Made by a program: the position numbers and the translations under genes. This document shows positions 1 through 5,504 of a DNA stretch of 7,282 nucleotides, piece after piece; position 1 is the stretch's first letter, and the number at the start of each line of letters is the position of its first letter. The stretch spans positions 2,999,117 to 3,006,398 of the forward strand of contig CP070790.1 in NCBI GenBank assembly GCA_020346805.1, in the 5' to 3' direction. Source of the stretch: Planctomycetota bacterium. GTDB lineage: Bacteria > Planctomycetota > Phycisphaerae > UBA1845 > PWPN01. The notes beneath the pieces are model-generated. The model had not been told where the DNA came from. It ran no database searches and saw only the letters and a list, made by a program, of their open reading frames with translations.

Positions 1-288
1 CCCTGCAGGATGGTCACCCTGATTAGCGATGGGAGCGGACCGGAGGACTACAGTTACACCACCGGTTTGGCCGATCTTGCTACAGTAGCCAACGGCGAAA
101 AAATGGTGCCCCGCGAATATATCAACCAGGCGGGCAACCACGTAAACGACGCTTTAAAAGATTGCGTAATACCCCTGATGCGAGGTAAGGTACCAATTGA
201 ACTGGGCCCAGACGGACTACCCGTTTATGCCCGGCTGAGCAAACACATGTTCGACCAGCGGACCGGCACCAAGTACACCACTGCTTGA
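1..288 (+). CDS. Phosphofructokinase (ATP- or PPi-dependent), C-terminal fragment
   Basis: The frame is open from the first base of the window, so the gene begins upstream and only about 95 C-terminal residues are present, ending at TGA 286-288. The fragment matches the C-terminus of the bacterial PfkA/PPi-PFK superfamily: MVTL, then TTGLADLATVANGEK, then PREYIN, and finally DGLPVYARL near the end. Enzymes of this family phosphorylate fructose 6-phosphate to fructose 1,6-bisphosphate in cytoplasmic glycolysis. The VANGEK...PRE...GLP.YARL pattern is, from memory, closest to the forms found in planctomycetes and related phyla, many of which are PPi-dependent. The residues that decide ATP versus PPi use lie upstream, so the phosphoryl donor cannot be told here. 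The ATG at position 10 is an internal methionine, not a start. No clear intrinsic terminator follows in 289-436. Confidence 0.82.
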   Translation, partial: PCRMVTLISDGSGPEDYSYTTGLADLATVANGEKMVPREYINQAGNHVNDALKDCVIPLMRGKVPIELGPDGLPVYARLSKHMFDQRTGTKYTTA

Positions 289-436
289 GATTTGGTCCAA
301 GATTCGTTAAACTTATTCTTAATCGGATGTAAGCCAAACTAACGATGTGGTCCAGCCCATAAGCGGAGTCCTTTAGTTAAATCATCCGGAATCAATCTAT
401 TTGGCGAATTAATTTCGTTATTTTACGGAATCTTTC

Positions 437-1942
437 ATGCTTCGTTTTACTCTAAATAGTAACGGCCAAGAGGCGGAGGAACTGACTCTGGACGGCGCTT
501 ACGCGGTCGGGAGCGAGGGGGTTCCCCTTCGAGCCGAGTTGATATTCAGCGAGTCGGAATTAGTCTGCACCAAACGAACGGAGGGGCCCGCCGGTGTGGC
601 TTTGCTTTGGCCGGTAAAGGACTTCGGCTCGGTAATTCTGGAAACCAGTCGACTCATGGACCGTGAAGACCCCTACGTTATGGCTTTGGAGCTGGTGCGC
701 GGGCGGCTGATGCGTATTAATCAGAAGCGTGAAGACTGGGGTCTATTCGATTGCGAAGGTGTTGAGGAAATCACGGATGAGATCGACCAAGCCCGCGCCC
801 TATTCATCGAAGCAATAAAGGCGGACGAGCCGGAACGGAAAACCGAGTTGTCCGACAAGGCCCTTAAGATCGCCCTTATTGCCGGTGAAAAACTCAGCCA
901 CTTTCACGCCGACATCTTTCTTACGCGGCGAAAACAGACGCACGCCTTTACCAAGAGGACCATCGGCTGCTGTATTGATGTTAAAAACACGTCAGATGAA
1001 TATCGCAAAATGCTGCTTGAAACCATGGATTTTGCCTACCTGCCCATGCCCTGGTCTGCGGTGGAGCCCAAGCAGCAGGAATACGACTGGCGGATCTTCG
1101 ATAACTGGATCGAATGGCTTATCCAAAACCGTATTCCCGTCAAAGTCGGGGCCTTGATCAGCTTTCACGAATCCCATATACCCCCCTGGCTGGGCATGTA
1201 TGAGACTGATTTCGAGATGGTACGAAACCTGATTTTCGACCATGTTCGGCGGATTGTGGAACGCTACGGCCAATATGTCTACCAATGGAATGTGATCAGC
1301 GGGGTACATGCCGAAAACACCTTTGATTTTACCTTCGATCAGTTGATGGAACTGACCCGCGTAACCGTATCCCTGGTCAAACAGTTGGCCCCCAAGGCAC
1401 AAAGTATCATCGATCTGACAATGCCCTGGGGTGAGTATTTCGCCCGTAATCAGCGGACTATCCCCCCCATGCTTTATATGGATATGGTTGTGCAAAGCGG
1501 AGTGGGATTCGACGGTATCGGTGTGCAATTGATATTCGGAGCCCCATCGGACGGTATGTACGTGCGGGATATGTTTCAGATCTCGGAGAAATTGGATCGA
1601 CTGGGAAACTTCGGAAAACCGGTACACATCACTGCGGTTCAGGTTCCATCCAAACCATTGGGAAACGGTTCGGCGGCCAGTGGGGGAAGTTGGTGGAGAC
1701 CCTGGAGCGAAGAGATCCAGGCCAGATGGATAAAGGAATTTTGCGCCATTGCCCTAAGCAAGCCTTTTGTGGAAAGCATAGCCTGGCGGGATTTAAACGA
1801 TCGTTCGGAACCAAGCGCCCTGCCCTGCGGCGGTCTGTTACGGGATGATCTGAAGCCCAAACCGGCTTACAAGGTATTAATGGATATCCGTAAAGAGCTG
1901 CTTGCTTCGATACGAAAACCCCCAGCCAACAAGCCGGCGTAA
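437..1942 (+). CDS. GH10 (xylanase-fold) domain protein, probably catalytically inactive
   Basis: A 501-aa protein. Residues 1 to about 170 form an N-terminal region I cannot assign to a named domain (it contains GAYAVGSEGVP and LMDREDPYVMALELVRGRLM). Residues about 175-485 read as a GH10 (endo-1,4-beta-xylanase) TIM barrel. Surviving GH10 landmarks are W206, H244 with PPWL 249-252, IGVQ 361-364, VHIT 396-399 and the end motif LLRDDLKPKPAY 467-478. The catalytic positions are changed. The acid/base Glu of the WDVVNE motif is Gly289 (WNVISG, codon 1301-1303). The nucleophile Glu of ITELD is Ala400 (ITAVQ, codon 1634-1636). The ENxxK sugar-binding motif is also gone. No signal peptide is visible, so it is probably cytoplasmic. 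The start is the first ATG; only a weak GGA (427-429) precedes it. The fold assignment is fairly sure; xylanase activity is doubtful and a non-hydrolytic role is inferred. Confidence 0.8.
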   Translation: MLRFTLNSNGQEAEELTLDGAYAVGSEGVPLRAELIFSESELVCTKRTEGPAGVALLWPVKDFGSVILETSRLMDREDPYVMALELVRGRLMRINQKREDWGLFDCEGVEEITDEIDQARALFIEAIKADEPERKTELSDKALKIALIAGEKLSHFHADIFLTRRKQTHAFTKRTIGCCIDVKNTSDEYRKMLLETMDFAYLPMPWSAVEPKQQEYDWRIFDNWIEWLIQNRIPVKVGALISFHESHIPPWLGMYETDFEMVRNLIFDHVRRIVERYGQYVYQWNVISGVHAENTFDFTFDQLMELTRVTVSLVKQLAPKAQSIIDLTMPWGEYFARNQRTIPPMLYMDMVVQSGVGFDGIGVQLIFGAPSDGMYVRDMFQISEKLDRLGNFGKPVHITAVQVPSKPLGNGSAASGGSWWRPWSEEIQARWIKEFCAIALSKPFVESIAWRDLNDRSEPSALPCGGLLRDDLKPKPAYKVLMDIRKELLASIRKPPANKPA

Positions 1943-1958
1943 CAAGACAATAACAGGC

Positions 1959-1973
1959 CATCGGCAACCGATG
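1959..1973 (+). terminator. Short hairpin after the GH10-like gene, possible weak terminator
   Basis: A perfect 6-bp stem, catcgg (1959-1964) and ccgatg (1968-1973), closes a 3-nt loop 17 bases after the GH10-like stop codon. No T-run follows on either strand, so it is not a canonical intrinsic terminator. It may only protect the mRNA end or be chance. Confidence 0.25.
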
Positions 1974-2047
1974 AACCCAAACACTTCTCTTGCAGTTATG
2001 GTTGTTTTATACTGCTCCATCTGATCCGTTACATAAGGTGTCGAGCC

Positions 2048-2488
2048 ATGACCGAAACCTCTGTTCATCCGTCTCCCGACCGTCCATCTTCCCGCAGTGG
2101 ATGGAAATTACATATAGTGTGCTACGTGCTGCTGGCCGGTATCTTGACATACCTGCTTCTCGCCCAGTATTTAGAACCCCTGATATTTAACGAAACCATT
2201 GGTACAGCCCCCGATCGCGTACAAATGGTTGAACAGCGGATCGATCCCAATATCGCCCATTGGTGGGAATTGGCCCGCCTGCCCGGGATCGGTGAAATGC
2301 GGGCCAAGCGGATTGCAGCCTACCGCCGGGAACAAGCGGCAGCCTTACAGTCGGGCTCCAACTACACTGCTATTCTTTTCTTCAGGCTTGAGGATCTGGA
2401 CCCCATCAAAGGTATCGGTCCCAAAACCCTGGCACGAATGGGGCCCTTTCTGAAATTCCCCTCCCCCCGGGGCCAAGGGGCTCGTTGA
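2048..2488 (+). CDS. Membrane-anchored ComEA-like helix-hairpin-helix protein
   Basis: A 146-aa protein with a short polar N-terminus, one hydrophobic segment at about 22-41 that should act as a membrane anchor, and two helix-hairpin-helix elements: LPGIGEMRAKRI (78-89, preceded by DPNIAHWWELA) and IKGIGPKTLARM (120-131). The paired LPGIG...A..I..YR and KGIGPKTL pattern is that of the ComEA family, whose members bind double-stranded DNA without sequence specificity at the outer face of the membrane during natural transformation. The linker between the hairpins (about 93-115) is longer than in classic ComEA. The start is supported by AAGGTG (2035-2040), 7 nt before the ATG. A TATACT hexamer at 2008-2013 could be a -10 box but has no good -35 partner. 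No other competence gene lies in the window, so a role in DNA uptake is inferred from the family only; other DNA-binding roles are possible. Confidence 0.78.
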   Translation: MTETSVHPSPDRPSSRSGWKLHIVCYVLLAGILTYLLLAQYLEPLIFNETIGTAPDRVQMVEQRIDPNIAHWWELARLPGIGEMRAKRIAAYRREQAAALQSGSNYTAILFFRLEDLDPIKGIGPKTLARMGPFLKFPSPRGQGAR

Positions 2489-2537
2489 CAGACCTGTGGG
2501 TAACCGTCTAGAATGCCGCTCTGGGAACATGCCTCTT

Positions 2538-2558
2538 CCGCGGGCCAGGGCCCTGCGG
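2538..2558 (+). repeat. GC-rich hairpin upstream of the small lipoprotein gene
   Basis: ccgcggg (2538-2544) can pair with ccc (2551-2553) and gcgg (2555-2558), with one bulged T at 2554 and a loop of six. There is no T-run after it. It lies between the ComEA-like stop and the lipoprotein start and could be an mRNA end structure or a 5' leader element; function unknown. Confidence 0.3.
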
Positions 2559-2592
2559 CCGAATGGATCTTCCTGATGTGAGGTTCCTGCTT

Positions 2593-2799
2593 ATGAAACG
2601 CTGGGTAATATTAGTTCTACTAACAGGTTTGTTTATATCCCTAAGCGGCTGCAGTGGAGGTATGGCCGATACCCGTCAGGAACGCAAGCATCGCATAGAA
2701 CGCATCTTCGAATCCGACATGAAGCAGATTGTGGACGATTGGGACACAATCTGGCTGAACGACAGATCCTCCCGATTAACCTGGTGGGCAACCGAGTAA
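2593..2799 (+). CDS. Small lipoprotein of unknown function
   Basis: A 68-aa protein beginning MKRWVILVLL, with a hydrophobic signal segment (about 4-16) and a lipobox LSGC (17-20). It should therefore be processed by signal peptidase II and lipidated at Cys20, leaving a mature chain of only 49 residues. The mature part is charged, largely helical in appearance, and ends with a Trp- and Asp-rich stretch (VDDWDTIWLNDRSSRLTWW, 47-65). I do not recognise a named family; similar tiny lipoproteins occur in planctomycetes as far as I recall. The start at 2593 is chosen over the in-frame ATG at 2563 because it places the signal peptide at the N-terminus and is preceded by TGAGG (2579-2583), 9 nt upstream. 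It ends 39 bp from the converging minus-strand gene. An outer-membrane or periplasmic location is inferred. Confidence 0.65.
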   Translation: MKRWVILVLLTGLFISLSGCSGGMADTRQERKHRIERIFESDMKQIVDDWDTIWLNDRSSRLTWWATE

Positions 2800-2838
2800 C
2801 CGCCCCGCCGTTCTATCCAAGTATACGATCACATCCAA

Positions 2839-3777
2839 TCAACCCGGTGGTGCGAGTGCACCCGTCGGCGTCGATACACCGGCCCAGGTTGCTTCAGCAT
2901 CTCGAGCGGCCTGATTAAAGAATCTGCGATATCGCAAAAGCAAAATAATCGACCAGATACCGAAAACAAGAGAAGCAGTTCCACCAAAACAGCTAAAAAT
3001 ACCAAATATGGGCCACACGGCTAGGCCCGCCCCAATGGGTGCGGTTCCCGGCCCAGTTCCTGCTGTCATCGCCGGTCTGATTAAAACCAACATAAATGCA
3101 AAACTTAAAGTTGTAAAAATCGACGCAATAATCAATCCCCACATAACAATGCGGGTCTGTTTGGCCAACCCTTCATCAGGAATCCTCAAGGCCAATTGGC
3201 GGGCATATATGAAAACGGTAACCGTTCCAACAATACCAAGAATTCCATTTATAACAGCCAATATCACCGACGCCGGATGTGAGTAACTCTCAATTAACTG
3301 TTGAACAGGTCCGAGTACAAATGTTGTAACGTATATTATACGAGTCAACTTTCGGGCGGTAAGTTTTTGCTCCTGCACAACCTTGCTGGGATCGGGAGTG
3401 GTAACTTTCCAACCTCCGATCAGCATCACCAAACCGCAGGCTATTTCAAAGGCTAAAACCTGGGCAATTGCCACCTTTATATTTGATGACGCAACTGCGG
3501 AAACGGCTCCACTTAAAAAAGCACCCAAAAAGGCGCACAAGATTCCCCCCACCATCCAATTTGTGCCGCTGGCCAGGGTTCTTACCCAGAGCGGATCACA
3601 AAATTGCAGCAAGTCACCGTATGTCGATCGGCCGATCGGCGTGCCGCACTCCGGACAAACCCTCTCAGGTAACAGCCCGCGGAGGTTATAACCACAACGA
3701 ATACAAGCCACATCCTGATCGATATACCCGCCTGAATCGAGGATCAATTTATCGGCAGCTGCCGTCGGAAGATCCAC
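2839..3777 (-). CDS. Polytopic membrane protein with N-terminal CxxC zinc ribbon
   Basis: About 312 aa from the preferred start. Near the N-terminus is a four-cysteine zinc ribbon: CIRCGYNLRGL, then CPECGTP (Cys27, 30, 43 and 46, counted from the ATG at 3783). This arrangement is common on planctomycete membrane proteins of unknown function. After it come about six hydrophobic segments (roughly 77-99, 104-124, 147-160, 171-193, 212-236 and 255-284), then a short polar tail. The ribbon probably faces the cytoplasm and may mediate protein contact; no catalytic motif is visible. A stop (TGA, 3792-3790) lies just upstream, so only two starts are plausible. The ATG at 3783 directly abuts AAAGGAG (3790-3784), leaving no spacer. 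The GTG at 3777 has the same Shine-Dalgarno 6 nt away and is therefore preferred. The gene looks more A+T-rich than its plus-strand neighbours. Function unknown. Confidence 0.75.
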   Translation of the reverse strand: MDLPTAAADKLILDSGGYIDQDVACIRCGYNLRGLLPERVCPECGTPIGRSTYGDLLQFCDPLWVRTLASGTNWMVGGILCAFLGAFLSGAVSAVASSNIKVAIAQVLAFEIACGLVMLIGGWKVTTPDPSKVVQEQKLTARKLTRIIYVTTFVLGPVQQLIESYSHPASVILAVINGILGIVGTVTVFIYARQLALRIPDEGLAKQTRIVMWGLIIASIFTTLSFAFMLVLIRPAMTAGTGPGTAPIGAGLAVWPIFGIFSCFGGTASLVFGIWSIILLLRYRRFFNQAARDAEATWAGVSTPTGALAPPG

Positions 3778-3783
3778 GACCAT

Positions 3784-4142
3784 CTCCTTTCAACATTGAG
3801 TTGCTTCGCCAATATCTCGGTCCGCTACAATACATCAACGCCGGTGGTTCAGCCACAAACATGAACAATCTGAGTCAGACATTAGCGAGTATGGGTATAT
3901 TCAGTCACGGCTATTGGGTAATATTACACAACGAGTTTTTCACTCATGGTGTAGGATCGGTATTGACACAATTCGCAAGATCTTATTTTAAAGTGAGATA
4001 AAACATCTTTGCCGATAAAATACCGTTTTAACGGGCATTAAGAATGGTATTGGAACGGGGCTTGCATAAGTCACTTACCGGACGCGAATAATGGTGTGTG
4101 GGTCGGAGGCGGCTCTGTCTGACCGCCGGAGTCGATCCGACA
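3784..4142. other. Non-coding stretch between the zinc-ribbon gene and the small RNA terminator
   Basis: No convincing gene. It holds the Shine-Dalgarno of the zinc-ribbon gene at its left edge, a weak 4-bp hairpin at 4023-4034, and the larger hairpin at 4102-4141. The left part is A+T-rich. I could not find a minus-strand promoter for the zinc-ribbon gene with both boxes. A 46-codon plus-strand reading frame (3861-4001) lacks a ribosome binding site and is not called. Confidence 0.5.
4102..4141 (-). repeat. Bulged hairpin just beyond the small RNA terminator
   Basis: Outer arms gtcgga (4102-4107) and tccgac (4136-4141) and inner arms ggcgg (4108-4112) and ccgcc (4123-4127) are exact complements. 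The loop is ten bases and one side carries an eight-base bulge (4128-4135). It starts two bases after the terminator T-run, read on the minus strand. It has no T-run of its own. It may be a fail-safe structure, a processing site or a separate element. Confidence 0.4.
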
Positions 4143-4143
4143 T

Positions 4144-4167
4144 AAAAAAAGGCAGGTAAAACCTGCC
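4144..4167 (-). terminator. Strong intrinsic terminator (minus strand)
   Basis: Perfect 7-bp stem (ggcaggt 4151-4157, acctgcc 4161-4167) with a 3-nt loop. On the minus strand it is followed at once by seven T (A-run 4144-4150 on plus). This is a textbook Rho-independent terminator. It ends transcripts coming from the tRNA-Tyr and small RNA region; on the plus strand no T-run follows. Confidence 0.88.
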
Positions 4168-4246
4168 ACCACAACAATTAACGCGCTAGTGGGGCCTGGA
4201 CCCGGCGAGAACCAGTGAGCCCGGTATACGCCGACGTTCAGGCCCT
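4144..4246 (-). ncRNA. Candidate ~100-nt structured small RNA, unassigned family
   Basis: Between a perfect TATAAT box (4257-4252) and the strong terminator lies about 100 nt with no believable reading frame but a regular fold. The 5' end begins with GGGCCTG (4245-4239), which pairs exactly with CAGGCCC (4198-4192). Inside this, CGGCG (4233-4229) pairs with CGCCG (4207-4203), and ACCG (4225-4222) with TGGT (4214-4211) around a seven-base loop. The stems are separated by nearly symmetric internal loops (5x4 and 3x3), giving one long irregular hairpin. A single-stranded linker of about 24 nt then leads to the terminator hairpin. It lacks the SRP RNA core (the CAGG..GGAA..AGCAG apical loop) and is too short for 6S RNA or tmRNA, so I cannot name it. 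Start site and existence are inferred from promoter, fold and terminator together. Confidence 0.5.
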
Positions 4247-4251
4247 GCGTT

Positions 4252-4279
4252 ATTATACCCCAGAAATCGACCAATTAAA
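4252..4279 (-). promoter_or_regulatory. Putative sigma70-type promoter of the small RNA
   Basis: Perfect -10 TATAAT at 4257-4252 (plus-strand attata). The best -35 is weak: TTTAAT (4279-4274), three of six consensus positions, with a 16-bp spacer. The predicted start at 4246-4245 falls exactly at the base of the long hairpin, which supports the call. Confidence 0.45.
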
Positions 4280-4302
4280 GGGTAATAATAACTATTTTTG
4301 AC

Positions 4303-4385
4303 TGGGGGCGGAAGGATTCGAACCTTCGAAGGCGAACGCCAACGGGTTTACAGCCCGCTCCCTTTGTCCACTCGGGCACACCCCC
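4303..4385 (-). tRNA. tRNA-Tyr (anticodon GTA)
   Basis: An 83-nt class II tRNA. The acceptor arms are GGGGGTG and CGCCCCC (7 bp with one G-U) and the discriminator base is A. The anticodon loop CTGTAAA carries GTA (plus positions 4349-4351) on a GCGGG/CCCGT stem. A long variable arm folds as GGC-GTTC-GCC, and the T arm is GAAGG-TTCGAAT-CCTTC. Anticodon and long variable arm together identify bacterial tRNA-Tyr. The 3' CCA is not encoded (GT follows the discriminator), so it must be added by nucleotidyltransferase. No terminator lies between it and the small RNA region downstream. Confidence 0.96.
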
Positions 4386-4438
4386 GTAGTTTTGTTTTCG
4401 GCCCGGGCTACGATCGGCCGAGCCAATATCACATACCC

Positions 4439-4467
4439 ATGTTAATTGGAAGCGGTAATCCATTCAA
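4439..4467 (-). promoter_or_regulatory. Possible promoter of tRNA-Tyr
   Basis: On the minus strand TTGAAT (4467-4462) and TAACAT (4444-4439) are separated by 17 bp; each matches four of six consensus positions. This would start transcription about 45 nt before the tRNA 5' end. Weak boxes, so tentative. Confidence 0.3.
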
Positions 4468-4615
4468 GTGACGAGATATACCAGCCTTCCAAGGGTAAAA
4501 TCCGCAGGCAAGCTCTTTCTGCCGACTCCTTAACTCCCACTCGGGGTCAGTGGATACCACCCTAAAAAGTAATCAGCCACCGATGAAAATTCTCTATCCA
4601 GGTGAAGACAAAAAC

Positions 4616-4645
4616 TTGCCTGGAAATAATGAACAGATTTATAAT
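4616..4645 (+). promoter_or_regulatory. Putative sigma70-type promoter of the ABC operon
   Basis: TTGCCT (4616-4621, four of six) and a perfect TATAAT (4640-4645) are 18 bp apart, predicting a start near 4652 and a leader of about 70 nt before the ABC ATPase gene. The -35 box overlaps one arm of an imperfect inverted repeat (4598-4623). Confidence 0.5.
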
Positions 4646-4724
4646 CCCTTCACTTTTATGGATACAATGTTAATGGGGAAGCAAAAGTGCGGTGACATTT
4701 CACAAACCAGAAAAGGTGGATTCG

Positions 4725-5504
4725 ATGATCAATATTGTTGACGTTACACATCATTACGGCATTCGGCCCGTATTACGGAAAGTCAACCTCCAGGTCGACA
4801 CTGGGCAATTAGTAGCGGTCATGGGGCCGAACGGTATGGGCAAGAGCACATTACTGGGGGTTGCGGCCGGTGTACTCTGGCCTCTAAAGGGCTATGTGGA
4901 GATAAACGGCCTGCGCCGACGTACTTCAGCAGATGATGAATTAGCTATCAGAAAACAGGTAGTCTATCTGCCCGATCACCCCTGGCTGCCGAAAAACTCG
5001 ACGGGACGTGAATTTCTGGTGGCAGTTGGCCGGCTGTATGAAATTGACGACGATCGGCTCATGGATCATGTCGATCGGCTCCTGGGGCTTTTCGATCTGA
5101 GCAAACATGGTGATTCACCGATCCGTTCTTACTCTAGCGGACAGCAGAAGAAGATCGCCATCTGTTCGGCGTTGATAACCGAAGCCCCCGTGATGTTACT
5201 GGATGAACCGTTTGCCGGCGGTTTGGATCCATCGGCGATTCTGGCCCTCAAGCGCGTGCTGCAACGATTGGCCGAACGCAGTGACGTGACGGTTTTAATG
5301 GCAACGCCGGTACCGGAAATCGTTGAGGGACTTGCCCATAAGGTGGTAGTAATTCGCGATGGTGAAGTCATCGCTTACGAGACGCCCGAGGGCCTGCGCC
5401 GTATAACCGGATGCTCCGGTTCCCTGCAGGAAGTACTGGAACGACTTATTCACCCTCAGACTCTGGAAAACATCGAAAAGTACTTTGAGGAAATCTCGGC
5501 ATGA
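4725..5504 (+). CDS. ABC transporter ATP-binding protein
   Basis: A 259-aa nucleotide-binding subunit that should power the membrane partner encoded next. Walker A is GPNGMGKST (34-42), the signature is SSGQQKK (137-143), Walker B is VMLLDEP (156-162) with catalytic Glu161, and the D-loop is GLDPS (166-170). The Q-loop position reads YLPDHPWLP, with Asp84 in place of Gln, as in several export-type (EcsA/CcmA-like) ATPases. The switch histidine, expected after VLMAT, is Pro195 (codon 5307-5309), which is unusual. The start at ATG 4725 is chosen because AGGTGG (4714-4719) lies 5 nt upstream and MINIVDVTHHYG is a normal ABC N-terminus; the GTG at 4692 would add 11 residues with no such support. 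The stop overlaps the start of the permease gene by 4 bp (ATGA), implying translational coupling. The substrate cannot be told. Confidence 0.9.
   Translation: MINIVDVTHHYGIRPVLRKVNLQVDTGQLVAVMGPNGMGKSTLLGVAAGVLWPLKGYVEINGLRRRTSADDELAIRKQVVYLPDHPWLPKNSTGREFLVAVGRLYEIDDDRLMDHVDRLLGLFDLSKHGDSPIRSYSSGQQKKIAICSALITEAPVMLLDEPFAGGLDPSAILALKRVLQRLAERSDVTVLMATPVPEIVEGLAHKVVVIRDGEVIAYETPEGLRRITGCSGSLQEVLERLIHPQTLENIEKYFEEISA

Larger units (their letters stand above)
4386..4724. other. Divergent intergenic region between tRNA-Tyr and the ABC operon
   Basis: No gene supported. It carries a weak putative promoter for the tRNA (minus) and a better one for the ABC operon (plus), plus an imperfect inverted repeat at 4598-4623. 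The plus-strand reading frame from 4550 runs into the ABC gene in another frame and has no ribosome binding site or protein-like composition. Confidence 0.5.

Noticed and set aside
992..1627. 211-codon open frame on the minus strand inside the GH10-like gene
   Set aside because: It lies wholly antisense to a gene with clear family motifs, has no ribosome binding site that stands out, and its His/Gln/Pro-rich translation matches no family I know.
1629..1967. 112-codon minus-strand frame over the GH10-like 3' end
   Set aside because: Shadow of the plus-strand coding sequence; no protein motifs.
3963..3968. Perfect TTGACA on the plus strand as a promoter
   Set aside because: No acceptable -10 at 16-18 bp (ttttaa at 17) and no plus-strand gene downstream for about 700 bp.
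3861..4001. Possible 46-aa plus-strand protein (end of a longer frame overlapping the zinc-ribbon gene)
   Set aside because: No Shine-Dalgarno before the ATG at 3861, the upstream part is antisense to a real gene, and no hydrophobic or domain pattern supports it.
4144..4246. SRP (4.5S) RNA, 6S RNA or tmRNA as identity of the small RNA
   Set aside because: The SRP apical core with GGAA tetraloop is absent, the length is too short for 6S or tmRNA, and no tag reading frame or tRNA-like end is present.
4071..4274. 67-codon minus-strand frame over the candidate small RNA
   Set aside because: It covers the promoter, hairpin and terminator of the RNA; a coding sequence running through a perfect intrinsic terminator is unlikely, and there is no ribosome binding site.
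4692..4724. GTG at 4692 as start of the ABC ATPase
   Set aside because: The ATG at 4725 has a good Shine-Dalgarno 5 nt upstream and gives the usual ABC N-terminus; the extra 11 residues have no family match.
4550..4741. 63-codon plus-strand frame before the ABC ATPase gene
   Set aside because: It would span the proposed promoter and overlaps the ATPase start in another frame; no ribosome binding site.
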